A stretch of DNA of 64,000 bases from BOKV01 sp041397525 (lineage in GTDB: Bacteria; Pseudomonadota; Alphaproteobacteria; Rhizobiales; Rhizobiaceae): the NCBI GenBank assembly GCA_041397525.1, contig JAWKWL010000005.1:1-64000 (forward strand), written 5' to 3'. Below are positions 1 to 9,492 of the stretch, piece after piece. The stretch's first letter is position 1. Each line of letters opens with the position of its first letter. The notes under the pieces were generated by a model. It did no database searches. It was given only the letters and a program-made list of their open reading frames with translations, and was not told the origin of the DNA. A program made the translations under genes and the position numbers.

Positions 1-1
1 C

Positions 2-1225
2 TTCGATCACGAGCATTCTGCCCTGACAGCCCTTGCCGACGCGGCAGCGGCTGTGGGCGCCGAGCGGTTCGTGCTCGATGACGGCTGGTTTCGCGGTCGC
101 AATGACGACACCACAAGCCTTGGCGACTGGTATCCCGACGAAACGAAATTTCCCCAAGGGCTGGAACCGATTGCCAGCCATGTTCGATCTCTCGGCATGG
201 AGTTTGGCCTTTGGGTCGAGCCGGAAATGGTCAATCCCCGCTCCGGCCTGTTTGAGGAACATCCCGACTGGGCGCTGGGGTTCGGGCAATATCCCAAGCT
301 GACCGGCCGCAACCAGCTGGTGCTGGATCTCGCCAATCCGCTTGTCTCGCAATACCTGTTCGAGCGGATAGGCAAGCTCGTCGATGACCATGCGATTGCC
401 TATCTGAAATGGGACATGAACCGTGACCTTGTACTGCCAGGCGACCGCAATGGCAGGCCAACCGTGCTGCGCCAGACCGAGGCGCTCTATGCTCTGCTCG
501 ATCGTTTGCTGGCAGCTTTCCCGAAACTGGAAATCGAAAGCTGCGCCTCTGGCGGCGGGCGGGTCGACTACGGCATTCTCCAGCGCGCCCACCGCTTCTG
601 GACTTCTGATTCCAACGATGCCGTCGAGCGCATGAAGATCCAGAACGGTTTTTCCTATTTCCTTCCGCCGGAAGTGATGGGCGCGCATATCGGCCCGCAA
701 TGGAGCCACACTTCCGGACGTGGCCTGCATTCGGGTTTCCGCGTTCTGGCTGCAAGCTATGGGCACATGGGCGTAGAGGCCGACCTCAGGAAAATGCCGG
801 ACGACGAGCGCGCCACGATTGCCCAGGCGATTGCCCGCTACAAGAGCGACCGTGCGATATGGCATTCAGGCCGGTTCAGCCGCATCGCGACTGTCGACCC
901 GCAACTGGTTGGCGCAGCTGCGGTTTCGCAGGACCGTAAACAGGCGCGCCTTGTAATCACCCAACTTGACCGGCCTCGCTCAACCATGCCGCCACGTATT
1001 ACGCTCGCCGGTCTGGAGCCGCAGCTGCGCTATCGTGTTACCATGCAACATGCATCGCAAATGGTGCGCAAGGCCAACCGCACGCATGACAATCCGCTCT
1101 GGCACAACGGATATGTTGCCGATGGTGCCACGCTTTCGACGGTTGGCATCACACTTCCGGCATTGTATGCGCAGACCGGATTGGCCATCGCCATAGACCA
1201 CGAATCAGCCGGAGAAGACGCATGA
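2..1225 (+). CDS. Alpha-galactosidase, GH36 family (5' end cut by window)
   Basis: Hydrolyses terminal alpha-galactosides, releasing galactose for the genes downstream. The reading frame is open from base 2, so the N-terminal beta-sandwich and the start lie outside the window. What is visible is the GH36 catalytic barrel: the 'VLDDGWF' strand, the 'YLKWDMNRD' segment whose WD aspartate is the usual nucleophile, and 'FWTSDSNDAVERMKIQ', whose SD aspartate is the usual acid/base. The C-terminal all-beta domain follows. The stop overlaps the start of the dehydrogenase gene (ATGATG), as expected of an operon. The preferred substrate (melibiose, raffinose or other) cannot be read from the sequence. 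Confidence 0.9.
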   Translation, partial: FDHEHSALTALADAAAAVGAERFVLDDGWFRGRNDDTTSLGDWYPDETKFPQGLEPIASHVRSLGMEFGLWVEPEMVNPRSGLFEEHPDWALGFGQYPKLTGRNQLVLDLANPLVSQYLFERIGKLVDDHAIAYLKWDMNRDLVLPGDRNGRPTVLRQTEALYALLDRLLAAFPKLEIESCASGGGRVDYGILQRAHRFWTSDSNDAVERMKIQNGFSYFLPPEVMGAHIGPQWSHTSGRGLHSGFRVLAASYGHMGVEADLRKMPDDERATIAQAIARYKSDRAIWHSGRFSRIATVDPQLVGAAAVSQDRKQARLVITQLDRPRSTMPPRITLAGLEPQLRYRVTMQHASQMVRKANRTHDNPLWHNGYVADGATLSTVGITLPALYAQTGLAIAIDHESAGEDA

Positions 1226-1995
1226 TGAAACTGCCAGCCCAATTTGACGATCTCCGCGGCAAGTCGGTTTTCATTTCCGGTGGCGGTTCGGGCATTGGCG
1301 AATACCTGACCGAGGGTTTCGTCGCGCAAGGCGCCAATGTTGCCTTTGTCCAGCGTTCTGACGCGACGCCACTTTGCGACCGGCTGGAAGCCGAATACGG
1401 CAACCGCCCGATCTTCCTGCCCTGTGACGTCACTGATGTCGCAGCGTTGAAAGACGCTTTGGGGAAATCCGCCGACGCACATGGCGACATCACGATATTG
1501 GTCAACAATGCTGCCTGGGACAACCGGCACACATTGGCAGGGCTTGACCCTGATGGCTGGGACCACATGATGAACGTCAATATTCGTCATCACTTCTTTG
1601 CCGCGCAGACAGTTGCGCCCGGCATGCGGGCGGCAGGCGGCGGCTCCATCATCAACTATTCCTCCATTTCCTACATGATGGGCAATTCCGGATACCCGGC
1701 CTATGTTTCGGCAAAAGCCGGCATTACCGGTTTGACCCGGGGACTGGCGCGCGAACTCGGCCCCGACAATATCCGTGTCAACGCCCTGATGCCGGGCTGG
1801 GTACTGACGGATCGCCAGCGCGAATTGTGGGTCACACCGGAAGGCCTTTCCGGACATCTCGACCGTCAGTGCCTGAAACAGGAAATTGCCCCGCTGGACA
1901 TGGTTTGCCCAACGCTCTTCCTTGCTTCACAGGCTTCGCGGATGATGACCGGCCAGGCGCTGGTCGTCGATGGCGGCGTCGTGGTTACCGGATAG
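1222..1995 (+). CDS. SDR-family dehydrogenase, probably galactose/aldose 1-dehydrogenase
   Basis: A 257-aa classical short-chain dehydrogenase. The cofactor motif GGGSGIG is near residue 20, NNAA follows strand 4, and the YxxxK active site is in 'YPAYVSAKAG'. The C-terminus ends in the usual 'ALVVDGG' strand. It lies between alpha-galactosidase and KDGal kinase, so oxidation of galactose to galactonolactone is the most economical role; that is inferred from context, because SDR sequence alone does not fix the sugar. The ATG overlaps the upstream stop, indicating translational coupling. Confidence 0.85.
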   Translation: MMKLPAQFDDLRGKSVFISGGGSGIGEYLTEGFVAQGANVAFVQRSDATPLCDRLEAEYGNRPIFLPCDVTDVAALKDALGKSADAHGDITILVNNAAWDNRHTLAGLDPDGWDHMMNVNIRHHFFAAQTVAPGMRAAGGGSIINYSSISYMMGNSGYPAYVSAKAGITGLTRGLARELGPDNIRVNALMPGWVLTDRQRELWVTPEGLSGHLDRQCLKQEIAPLDMVCPTLFLASQASRMMTGQALVVDGGVVVTG

Positions 1996-1999
1996 GCCC

Positions 2000-2956
2000 A
2001 TGCAAGCAGCCTGCGCGATCGTTGACTGGGGAACATCCAACTTCCGGCTCTGGCTGGTGGATGGTAAAGGTTCCATTGTTGGCGAGCGGCGTAGCAGGGA
2101 CGGCATGATCCATACTTCCCCGGCGGATTTTCACAAGGTGCTTGAAGGCCATTTGCAGCTGGCCTCAGCCGGGCCGGATCTGCCTGTGATGATTTGCGGA
2201 ATGGCGGGGTCACGTCAGGGTTGGCGAGAGGCTCCCTATCTGGCAGCCCCCACACCTTTGCGTGATCTTGGTGCTGGCGCAGTCACGGTTCCAGGCATTC
2301 CGAGGGAAGTCCGCATCATGCCGGGCATAGCCCAGCACGACCCGCAATCGCCAGATGTGATGCGCGGCGAGGAAACCCAGTTGCTCGGTTCGATGATCCT
2401 GCGCCCCGCCAGCTTTGACGCAGTCACGATTGCCTGCATGCCGGGCACGCACTCAAAATGGGTCCGGATTGAGAACGGCTCTGTAACCGGCTTTTCCACC
2501 TTCATGACAGGCGAACTCTTTGGCCTTGCGGCAAACCATTCCATCCTGTCCAAAATGATTGCGACCAATGCCGGCTTCGAGGCTGGCGACAATCGGTTTC
2601 TGGAAGCCGTTATTGCCACTTTCAGGGATCCGGCTCCCGTCGCAAACCGGTTGTTCTCTGCCCGCTCGGCTCGGCTACTTGGCTATTGCGACGATGCTGC
2701 AGCAGCTCCCGCGACTTCGGGCGCGTTGATCGGGCTGGAGCTGGCGGGTGCCACAAGTTTTCATAGCCAGACAGACCATGTTGTGCTGATTGCATCAGGC
2801 CGCTTGTCCCGACTGTATCAGGCTGCGCTTGACGCCATCGGAATTGAATATCAATTCATTGATGCCGATGACGCTGTCAGGGCCGGGCTCTTCGCCGCCT
2901 GTGTCGGTTTCGTCCCCGTCTCTCCCTCCCTCCAGACAGGATCATCACGCCCATGA
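2000..2956 (+). CDS. dgoK: 2-dehydro-3-deoxygalactonokinase
   Basis: Phosphorylates 2-keto-3-deoxygalactonate at C6 in the De Ley-Doudoroff pathway. The 318-aa product opens with 'IVDWGTSNFRLWLVD', the phosphate-1 loop of the DgoK branch of the ASKHA fold. The conserved 'MICGMAGSRQGWREAPY' and 'PGTHSKWV' segments follow. The ATG at 2000 lies just after the SDR stop; an upstream in-frame extension would run back into that gene. The stop overlaps the dgoA start (ATGA). Galactonolactonase and galactonate dehydratase, needed to make its substrate, are not in the window. Confidence 0.93.
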   Translation: MQAACAIVDWGTSNFRLWLVDGKGSIVGERRSRDGMIHTSPADFHKVLEGHLQLASAGPDLPVMICGMAGSRQGWREAPYLAAPTPLRDLGAGAVTVPGIPREVRIMPGIAQHDPQSPDVMRGEETQLLGSMILRPASFDAVTIACMPGTHSKWVRIENGSVTGFSTFMTGELFGLAANHSILSKMIATNAGFEAGDNRFLEAVIATFRDPAPVANRLFSARSARLLGYCDDAAAAPATSGALIGLELAGATSFHSQTDHVVLIASGRLSRLYQAALDAIGIEYQFIDADDAVRAGLFAACVGFVPVSPSLQTGSSRP

Positions 2957-3597
2957 CCCCGCTAGTCGCCTGGCCACAAATGCGCCGCTCGATGGTTGCG
3001 ATCCTGCGTGGTATCGAACCCGCGATGGCACGTGATACGGCGCTTGAACTGGTCGACGCCGGTTTCACCGCAATTGAAGTGCCGTTGAACTCGCCTGATC
3101 CTTTCATCTCCATCGAGGCAATGGCAAAGGCTGTACCGGACGATTGCCTGATCGGTGCAGGAACGGTTCTCGCCACCGACAGTGTCGAACGGCTATATTC
3201 CTCGGGTGGAAAGCTGATGGTCAGCCCCAACGTGGATGGAGCCGTCATCCAGCGCGCCGGTTTTCGGGGCATGGTCACAATGCCCGGCGTATTCACGCCT
3301 ACCGAGGCACTGTGCGCGGTGAGCTATGGCGCGTCTGCCCTCAAGTTCTTTCCGGCAAGCGTTCTGGGACCTGCCGGTATTGCGGCCATTCGGGCCGTGC
3401 TTCCCGGTGGCCTCGAAATCGGCGCGGTCGGTGGCGTTGGCAATGCCGACTTTGGTGCCTATGCCGCCATGGGCATCAGGACATTCGGACTTGGTTCCAG
3501 CCTTTACAAGCCCGGTGCGACACCGGCAGAAACCGGCCAGCGTGCGCGTAAGGCGGTAGCCGCCTATGATGCAGTCTTTGGCAAAGCTCAATCATGA
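2953..3597 (+). CDS. dgoA: 2-dehydro-3-deoxy-6-phosphogalactonate aldolase
   Basis: Cleaves KDPGal to pyruvate and glyceraldehyde 3-phosphate, completing galactose breakdown. The 214-aa protein is of full length for a class I KDPG/KDPGal aldolase. 'FTAIEVPLNSPDP' carries the catalytic Glu, and 'ASALKFFPAS' carries the Schiff-base Lys. The start overlaps the dgoK stop and the stop overlaps the beta-galactosidase start, so all five genes here are tightly coupled. Confidence 0.93.
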   Translation: MTPLVAWPQMRRSMVAILRGIEPAMARDTALELVDAGFTAIEVPLNSPDPFISIEAMAKAVPDDCLIGAGTVLATDSVERLYSSGGKLMVSPNVDGAVIQRAGFRGMVTMPGVFTPTEALCAVSYGASALKFFPASVLGPAGIAAIRAVLPGGLEIGAVGGVGNADFGAYAAMGIRTFGLGSSLYKPGATPAETGQRARKAVAAYDAVFGKAQS

Positions 3598-5555
3598 AAG
3601 CGTCGCTGGGAATTTGCTATTACCCGGAACATTGGCCGGAGGAATTGTGGGCCGATGATGCGCGCCGCATGGCGGAGCTTGGAATTCGCCATGTCCGCAT
3701 CGGTGAGTTTGCCTGGTCACGGATCGAGCCGTCTCGCGGCAGGTTCCGGTTTGACTGGCTCGACCGCGCAATCGATACGCTGCACGCTGCCGGGTTGGAA
3801 GTCGTGCTGGGCACGCCAACGGCAACTCCGCCTAAGTGGCTCGTGGACGAAATGCCGGACATGCTTCCCGTCGACCGCGAAGGGAGGACACGTGGCTTCG
3901 GTTCCCGCCGCCATTATTGCTTTTCGCATCCTGGCTACCGCATTGAATGCCGGCGCATTGTTGGCGAACTGGCGAGACGATACGGCACCCATCCTGCCGT
4001 TACCGCCTGGCAGACCGACAATGAATTTGACTGCCACGCCACCACGTTGTCATGGTCAAGTGCTGCGCGTACCGCCTTTCGGGAATGGCTGGCACAGCGC
4101 TATCAGTCGCCTGAAGCATTGAACCGCGCCTGGGGCAACGTTTTCTGGTCGATGGAAATTGCCGATTTCAGCGAAATCGAATTGCCAAACCTGACGGTCA
4201 CCGAGGCAAATCCCGCCCATCACATGGATTTCCGGCGTTTCTCCTCCGAACAGGTCGAGAGCTTCAACCGGCTGCAGGTGGACATCATCCGCGCCCACTC
4301 GCCGGGCCGCGACGTCATCCACAATTTCATGGGTCGCACCCTTGCTTTCGACCACTTCGATGTTGGTGCGAGTCTCGACATATCAAGCTGGGATTCCTAT
4401 CCGCTGGGCTTTCTGGAAGACCGCTCCGATCAGGGTGACGAATGGAAGCGACGATACATGCGCGCAGGTGATCCTGATTTCCAGGCCCTTCACCATGACA
4501 TCTACCGCGCCACTTCCGGCGGTCGCTGGTGGGTGATGGAACAACAGCCCGGCCCTGTGAACTGGGCACCGCACAACCCCGCGCCGCGCGGCGGCATGGT
4601 CCGGCTGTGGACGCTCGAAGCCTTTGCCCATGGTGCCGAAACTGTCAGCTATTTCCGTTGGCGGCAGGCGCCATTCGCGCAAGAGCAGATGCATGCAGGC
4701 CTGCTGCGACCCGACAACCAGGAGGCTGAAGGTTTCAACGAGGTCGAAACGGTGGCGGAAGAGATCGGCGCTCTGGAACTGGATGAGACCGGACGTGCTT
4801 CGGTGGCTATCGTCTTTGATTATCCTTCTGCCTGGGCCTGGGAAATCCAGCCGCAGGGCAAGGAATTCGACTATTTCCGCCTTGTCCTCGATTTTTATCG
4901 CGCACTGCGCCGCAAGGGTCTTTCGGTCGATATCGTTCCTGCTTCAGCACCCGACATCGCAAATCGCAAACTTGTGGCGATACCCGGACTGTTCTGTTGG
5001 AATGAGAATCTGGTTACAGCTTTGCGCGGCTTTGACGGTGAGGTGCTGGTCGGTCCGCGTTCCGGTTCGAAGACCGCTGAATTTGTCATTCCTGCTGACC
5101 TGCCGCCGGGTCTTCCGGTTGAACTGCTCGACGCGAAAGTGGGAAGGGTGGAATCGCTGCGTCCCGACATGCCGGTTCCAGTCAGCGGTGGCGGCAATTT
5201 CCGCTTCTGGCGTGAAATGGTCGAGACAGCCAGTTCTTCCTGCACCAAGCAGCTCGAAACAGATGATGGCAAGCCAGCCCTCTTGCGCCAGAACCGGTTG
5301 AATTATCTGGCTGGCTGGCCGGACGAATACCTGCTCGACCGTGTTCTCGCAGACATTATGGCACGAGCCGGACTTCCCGCACTTGACCTGCCGCCCGGAC
5401 TTCGCATTCGCCAGCGCGGCAGGCATCTTTTTGCGGTCAATTATGACGACATGCCGCATCTATTGTCCGGGCACGGGATAACCGGAAGCTTCATTCTCGG
5501 CAGTGATCTGCTCGAGCCATCCGGCGTGGCGGTCCTCGAGAATTTCCAGATCTAG
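3594..5555 (+). CDS. Beta-galactosidase, GH42 family
   Basis: Hydrolyses beta-galactosides. The 653-aa protein has the (beta/alpha)8 barrel opening 'GICYYPEHWPEE'. The acid/base Glu is residue 144 in 'WQTDNEFDCH', and the nucleophile Glu is residue 316 in 'VMEQQPGP'. A trimerisation (glutamine-amidotransferase-like) domain and a small beta domain follow. No signal peptide is seen, so the enzyme is probably cytoplasmic and acts on imported galactosides. It closes the galactoside operon and its last 4 bases overlap the 3' end of the convergent glycosyltransferase gene. Confidence 0.93.
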   Translation: MKASLGICYYPEHWPEELWADDARRMAELGIRHVRIGEFAWSRIEPSRGRFRFDWLDRAIDTLHAAGLEVVLGTPTATPPKWLVDEMPDMLPVDREGRTRGFGSRRHYCFSHPGYRIECRRIVGELARRYGTHPAVTAWQTDNEFDCHATTLSWSSAARTAFREWLAQRYQSPEALNRAWGNVFWSMEIADFSEIELPNLTVTEANPAHHMDFRRFSSEQVESFNRLQVDIIRAHSPGRDVIHNFMGRTLAFDHFDVGASLDISSWDSYPLGFLEDRSDQGDEWKRRYMRAGDPDFQALHHDIYRATSGGRWWVMEQQPGPVNWAPHNPAPRGGMVRLWTLEAFAHGAETVSYFRWRQAPFAQEQMHAGLLRPDNQEAEGFNEVETVAEEIGALELDETGRASVAIVFDYPSAWAWEIQPQGKEFDYFRLVLDFYRALRRKGLSVDIVPASAPDIANRKLVAIPGLFCWNENLVTALRGFDGEVLVGPRSGSKTAEFVIPADLPPGLPVELLDAKVGRVESLRPDMPVPVSGGGNFRFWREMVETASSSCTKQLETDDGKPALLRQNRLNYLAGWPDEYLLDRVLADIMARAGLPALDLPPGLRIRQRGRHLFAVNYDDMPHLLSGHGITGSFILGSDLLEPSGVAVLENFQI

Positions 5556-6535
5556 AACTTCCCGCGCAGCCGCAGGATCAGCATACCACAAAGGATCAGC
5601 CCGACGCCAAGGGCAGTTGCAGCCAAAGGCACGCTGCCATGAGCTGCAACCAGGGCCAAACCTCCAAGGGCAACACCGGTCGGAACAATATGGGCCATGA
5701 CCCAGAATTCGGATCGACCGTTTTTCCGCGCCATCTGAAAGGCGTGGCTGGTATGCGCCCGCAAAATGTTCTCACCAGCCAGCACGCGACGCAGCAGCGT
5801 GGATACCGTGTCAGTGAGATAATAGCCAAACGGCAGCAGCGCCGCTGCCGGATTGAAGGTAAACCACAATTCCAGGGCAACAAGCCCACTGACAAGTCCC
5901 AGCACCAGGCTGCCATTGTCACCCAGATACAATCTCGCTGGTGGCAGGTTGAACGGCAGGAATCCGGCGAGCGCACCAGCCGCGACCAGTGCAAGCACAC
6001 CAAACATGTTGCCAGGTTCCTGCATCAGCAGCAACGCGCCGGAAAATGCCAGCGGCACACCCAGTCCCGCCGGTCCCATCATGTCCATCCCGTCCATGAA
6101 ATTGACCATGTTCATGAACCAGGCCAGCACCACCATGACAAGCAGCAGCATGGGTGTGGGAAGATCGGCACGGTGCAACGCTGCGACAAGCGAGCCAGCG
6201 ACAATCAGTTGCACAATCAGTTTCGGCAGGGCACCAGGATGACGCAAATCGTCATACATGCCGAGCGCCCAGATCGCTACAATGGAAATGATGATCGACA
6301 GGGTCTCGTGCGCGGCTGCGGTGTTGCTCCATCTGGCAGCCAGCATGGTGGTGACCAGCGCAACCATGATCGCGATACCACCAATCTGCGCAACCTGCCG
6401 GATGCTGCCGGTATGAACACGCACCTGCGACGCCATGAAGGAGGATGGCAGAAGGCGCCGCATGATGCAGAGCATCACAGCCGTAATGAGCGCGGCGCTG
6501 ATGGCGGCTACGACTGAAGCGAGCGTCATGATCAC
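5552..6535 (-). CDS. WecA/MraY-family polyprenyl-phosphate sugar-1-phosphate transferase
   Basis: An integral membrane enzyme of about ten helices that would move a sugar-1-phosphate onto undecaprenyl phosphate, the first step of O-antigen or other surface glycan assembly. Family hallmarks are 'GMYDDLRHPG' (DD motif), 'NMVNFMDGMD' and 'LYLGDNGS'. The sugar is unknown. The GTG start overlaps the stop of the upstream ligase gene (GTGA); an ATG two codons later (6529) is an alternative. It is co-oriented with, and probably co-transcribed with, the O-antigen-ligase-like gene. Confidence 0.85.
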   Translation of the reverse strand: MIMTLASVVAAISAALITAVMLCIMRRLLPSSFMASQVRVHTGSIRQVAQIGGIAIMVALVTTMLAARWSNTAAAHETLSIIISIVAIWALGMYDDLRHPGALPKLIVQLIVAGSLVAALHRADLPTPMLLLVMVVLAWFMNMVNFMDGMDMMGPAGLGVPLAFSGALLLMQEPGNMFGVLALVAAGALAGFLPFNLPPARLYLGDNGSLVLGLVSGLVALELWFTFNPAAALLPFGYYLTDTVSTLLRRVLAGENILRAHTSHAFQMARKNGRSEFWVMAHIVPTGVALGGLALVAAHGSVPLAATALGVGLILCGMLILRLRGKF

Positions 6536-7803
6536 GTCACCCTTCGCCCGATGGCTTCGCGGGGTACTGCCAACACCACAAGCGTGGCTATGACCACCAC
6601 GAACAGGCTGTCCATGATGTCATGATCGAACAGGATATTTGTCGAGCCGCTCATGACGAAAGCCACCAGTGCAGAGGTCAGCGCGCGCCCGGCAAGAGCC
6701 GCAGTTTCATCCTTGCCGGCATGACGCAAGGCGATGAGTGGCGCAAGCAGAATTGCAAATATACAAAGCGTGCCCGTCAGGCCAGCACGGACCATCTCTG
6801 TCAGGATGAAATTGTGAAAATGCGAGAAGGCAACCACCGTTCCGCCATGAGCGGCAGAACGTTCGGCCATGATGATCTGCGGTGAATCAGGGCCAAAACC
6901 AAGGATCGGCCGCTCGGGAATGGTTGCGATCGCGGTTTTCCAAACAACGATGCGCTTGCCAAGCGAAGTCATCATCTGGTCGTTGCCGGCCGCAGAGATG
7001 TCAGTGAAAATTTCTTCAATGCGTTGTTTGCCGGGACCAGCCAGCAAGATCGCGACAGATACAACGGCGACGGCAATCCCCGCCGTCAATCCCTGCCTCG
7101 CTCCCCGCAACATCGTGCCTCCAGGCAACATGGCGAAGATGAGGGGAAACACAATGATCACTGGCCACAAGCTGCGGGTGCCGGACAGGATGATCGCTCC
7201 GGCAGCGCAGGCCGCTCCCAAAAAGTTGGTGAACCGGGGCAGGAAGCTGTTTCGCCGCATCACCGATACCAGTGTGAACGCATAGACGACCGACATGCTG
7301 ACAGCAAAAATCGCTGCATTGCCCGCCATTCCCTGTGCGCGGATATCCATCGCCCATACCTGCCATCCAGCAAGGGCAAAGCCGGGCATGGCAGCAATCG
7401 GTGCAAAGCTGGCGAGAGCCGCAAGCAGGCTGTGCCGCCCTCGGGTGATCAGCGCGACAAAGGGCAGGAAGCCAAGGAAGGTCAGGTTTTCCAGGATTTC
7501 CCGCAGGCTGGAAATGCCGCGCCAATTGACAATGGCTGACAATGCCTCGGCGCAGAAGAACGCCGCCATAGCGCCTGCGACCAGTATCGCCTCCCGGCTG
7601 AATTCCTGCTTTGGCCGCAGGAAAACCAGAATCAGCAAACCGGTCAACATCAGGATGACAGCCGCGAGGCTGTTGATGCTGCCCAATACGGGATAGCCCA
7701 ACAGCAATGCCGGCAGCACATAACGGTTCGCACGCCTCAGATTGGCCCTGTCAGGCCATAACCAATGCGCATTCCTGCCTGCAATGGAATTGCGATTTTC
7801 CAC
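6532..7803 (-). CDS. O-antigen ligase / Wzy_C-family membrane protein
   Basis: A polytopic membrane protein with the layout of the O-antigen ligase family (PF04932): many helices plus a large periplasmic loop containing 'RIVVWKTAIATIPERPILGFGPDS' and the 'HFHNFILTEMVRAGL' segment with its conserved His-Asn. The role would be glycan ligation or polymerisation at the periplasmic face. The start is uncertain: the frame is open to a GTG at 7881, touching the paaE stop, but that would add an unconserved hydrophilic leader; the GTG at 7803 (423 aa) is chosen. It is coupled to the WecA-like gene by a 4-bp overlap. Confidence 0.78.
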   Translation of the reverse strand: MENRNSIAGRNAHWLWPDRANLRRANRYVLPALLLGYPVLGSINSLAAVILMLTGLLILVFLRPKQEFSREAILVAGAMAAFFCAEALSAIVNWRGISSLREILENLTFLGFLPFVALITRGRHSLLAALASFAPIAAMPGFALAGWQVWAMDIRAQGMAGNAAIFAVSMSVVYAFTLVSVMRRNSFLPRFTNFLGAACAAGAIILSGTRSLWPVIIVFPLIFAMLPGGTMLRGARQGLTAGIAVAVVSVAILLAGPGKQRIEEIFTDISAAGNDQMMTSLGKRIVVWKTAIATIPERPILGFGPDSPQIIMAERSAAHGGTVVAFSHFHNFILTEMVRAGLTGTLCIFAILLAPLIALRHAGKDETAALAGRALTSALVAFVMSGSTNILFDHDIMDSLFVVVIATLVVLAVPREAIGRRVT

Positions 7804-7881
7804 CCGCTGCCCCGAAAACTCGATACTTTGCAGCAGGTTGCATGTTGTGCATGAAAATGGAAGGGCAGAGTACCTCGGCAC

Positions 7882-8958
7882 TCAGTGCTGGTCGTAATCG
7901 ACGACCAGTCTGTCACCGAGCGGATGGCACTGACAAGTCAGCACATAGCCCTGTTCGATTTCGTAATCTTCAAGCGCGTAATTGGCTTCAAGCTCGAACT
8001 CGCCCTCGACTACCTTGGCCCTGCAGGTCGAACATACACCCGCCCTGCATGACCATGGCGCATCCATGTCGGATGCGAGCGCGGCTTCAAGAACCGACAT
8101 TCCCTTGCGCGGCATCGTCATGGTCCGAGTGGTACCGTCGAGCGTCACCGTGAGCTCAACTTTCGGACCACTGTCATCGGCGGTAGCCGTGGCCGCCGCC
8201 TTGCCGTTCTTGCGCAATGCCGTCTTGAACAATTCGAACTTGATGCGGGAATTGTCGATGCCGCTTTCCCTTAGCGCTTCCGCAATCGCAAGCATCATCG
8301 GCTCGGGACCGCAAATGAAGGCGAGATCAACGCTCGCCGGATCGATCCAGCCATGGAACAGCCGCCTGACCTTCTCGCTGTCGATCCTGCCGGAAAACAG
8401 GTCGAGGTCCTGCGTGTCGTTTTCAAGGACATGCAGGATCGCAAGCCTGCCGAGATTCGTGTTCTTCAAGTCCTCGAGTTCCTCACGGAACATGATCGTG
8501 TTTGCGGAACGGTTTGCGTAAACCAGTGTGATGCGCGACAGTGGCTCGCGCACCAGCAGCGTGCGGATGAGGCCGAGCACCGGCGTGATCCCGCTGCCAC
8601 CGGCAAACATCAGATAATGCCGTCGCTTCCCAGCTTCGATGGGCGCGTTGAACTCACCAGCCGGAGGCATCGCCTCGACGATGTCGCCCGGCTTCAATTC
8701 CGTGTTGGCCCAGTTGGAAAAGGCACCACCATCCACCCGCTTGACGCCAATGCGCAGCCTGTCGTCATCAACGCCGGTGCAGATCGAATAGGAGCGGCGC
8801 AGTTCCTCGCCATCGAACTCCCTGCGGAATGTCAGATACTGGCCCTGCACATAGCGAAACGCATCGCGGTCGGCCTCGGCAGGTTGCAGCGTGATGGCGA
8901 CCGCGTCGCGGGTTTCAGGCCGGATGTCAGTGACGGTGAGTGGAAAGAAGCGGGCCAT
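7882..8958 (-). CDS. paaE: Phenylacetyl-CoA epoxidase reductase subunit PaaE
   Basis: Passes electrons from NADPH through FAD and a [2Fe-2S] cluster to the PaaAC di-iron epoxidase. The 358-aa protein has an FNR-type module ('RRSYSIC' FAD motif, 'GGSGITPVLGLI' NADP loop, 'FICGPEPMM'). A C-terminal plant-type ferredoxin domain has the cluster cysteines in 'CRAGVCSTCRAKV' plus a later Cys in 'VLTCQCHP'. It is the last gene of paaABCDE, 21 bp after paaD. Confidence 0.96.
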   Translation of the reverse strand: MARFFPLTVTDIRPETRDAVAITLQPAEADRDAFRYVQGQYLTFRREFDGEELRRSYSICTGVDDDRLRIGVKRVDGGAFSNWANTELKPGDIVEAMPPAGEFNAPIEAGKRRHYLMFAGGSGITPVLGLIRTLLVREPLSRITLVYANRSANTIMFREELEDLKNTNLGRLAILHVLENDTQDLDLFSGRIDSEKVRRLFHGWIDPASVDLAFICGPEPMMLAIAEALRESGIDNSRIKFELFKTALRKNGKAAATATADDSGPKVELTVTLDGTTRTMTMPRKGMSVLEAALASDMDAPWSCRAGVCSTCRAKVVEGEFELEANYALEDYEIEQGYVLTCQCHPLGDRLVVDYDQH

Positions 8959-8979
8959 GGTTGATCTCGCGGGTTCTCG

Positions 8980-9492
8980 TCAGATGCATTTGAAATAGTC
9001 GAAGGGTTCAAGGCAGGCCTTGCATCGCCAACTGGCCTTGCACGGGGTGGAACCGAAGCGGCTGATCATTTCGGTGTCCGGGGACTTGCAGCGCGGACAA
9101 GCAACCGCAAGGGCTTTCGGCGCGCCGGTCCCGCAGGCTGCGGTACCCTCGATGGGTGGCGCGATCCCGTATTCGAGCAGAGCCGCACGACCCTTTTGTG
9201 AAATCCATTCGGTGCGCCATGCAGGTGACAATTGCCGCCTGATCTCGAACTCGCTGATACCGTGGTCGCTGAGCGCCCTGCCAATCTCGAAATTGATGAT
9301 CGAGGTCGCCGGGCAACCGGAATAGGTTGGTGTGACCGTGACGACCAGTTTGTCGCCCTCCGCACTCACATCTCGAACGATGCCAAGATCAACCAGCGAG
9401 ATCACCGGTATCTCGGGATCCGGCACTTCCTCCAGCCAGTCCAGCACCGTCTCGCGGTTGGGCAGGGTGGTTTGGTGAGTATCGCCTACCAT
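8980..9492 (-). CDS. paaD: Phenylacetyl-CoA epoxidase maturation protein PaaD
   Basis: A 170-aa protein with an N-terminal MIP18/DUF59-like domain ('VPDPEIPVISLVDLGIVRDV') and a C-terminal zinc-ribbon-like tail ('CPRCKSPDTEMISRFGSTPCKASWRCKACLEPF'). The PaaD family is needed for an active ring epoxidase, probably in Fe-S or di-iron assembly. The start overlaps the last codons of paaC, so translation is coupled. Confidence 0.94.
   Translation of the reverse strand: MVGDTHQTTLPNRETVLDWLEEVPDPEIPVISLVDLGIVRDVSAEGDKLVVTVTPTYSGCPATSIINFEIGRALSDHGISEFEIRRQLSPAWRTEWISQKGRAALLEYGIAPPIEGTAACGTGAPKALAVACPRCKSPDTEMISRFGSTPCKASWRCKACLEPFDYFKCI

Noticed and set aside
5639..6517. A 292-codon open frame on the + strand
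   Set aside because: It is antisense to the WecA-like membrane protein gene, is rich in His, Gln and Arg, has no family resemblance, and its length follows from the hydrophobic codon use of the real gene.
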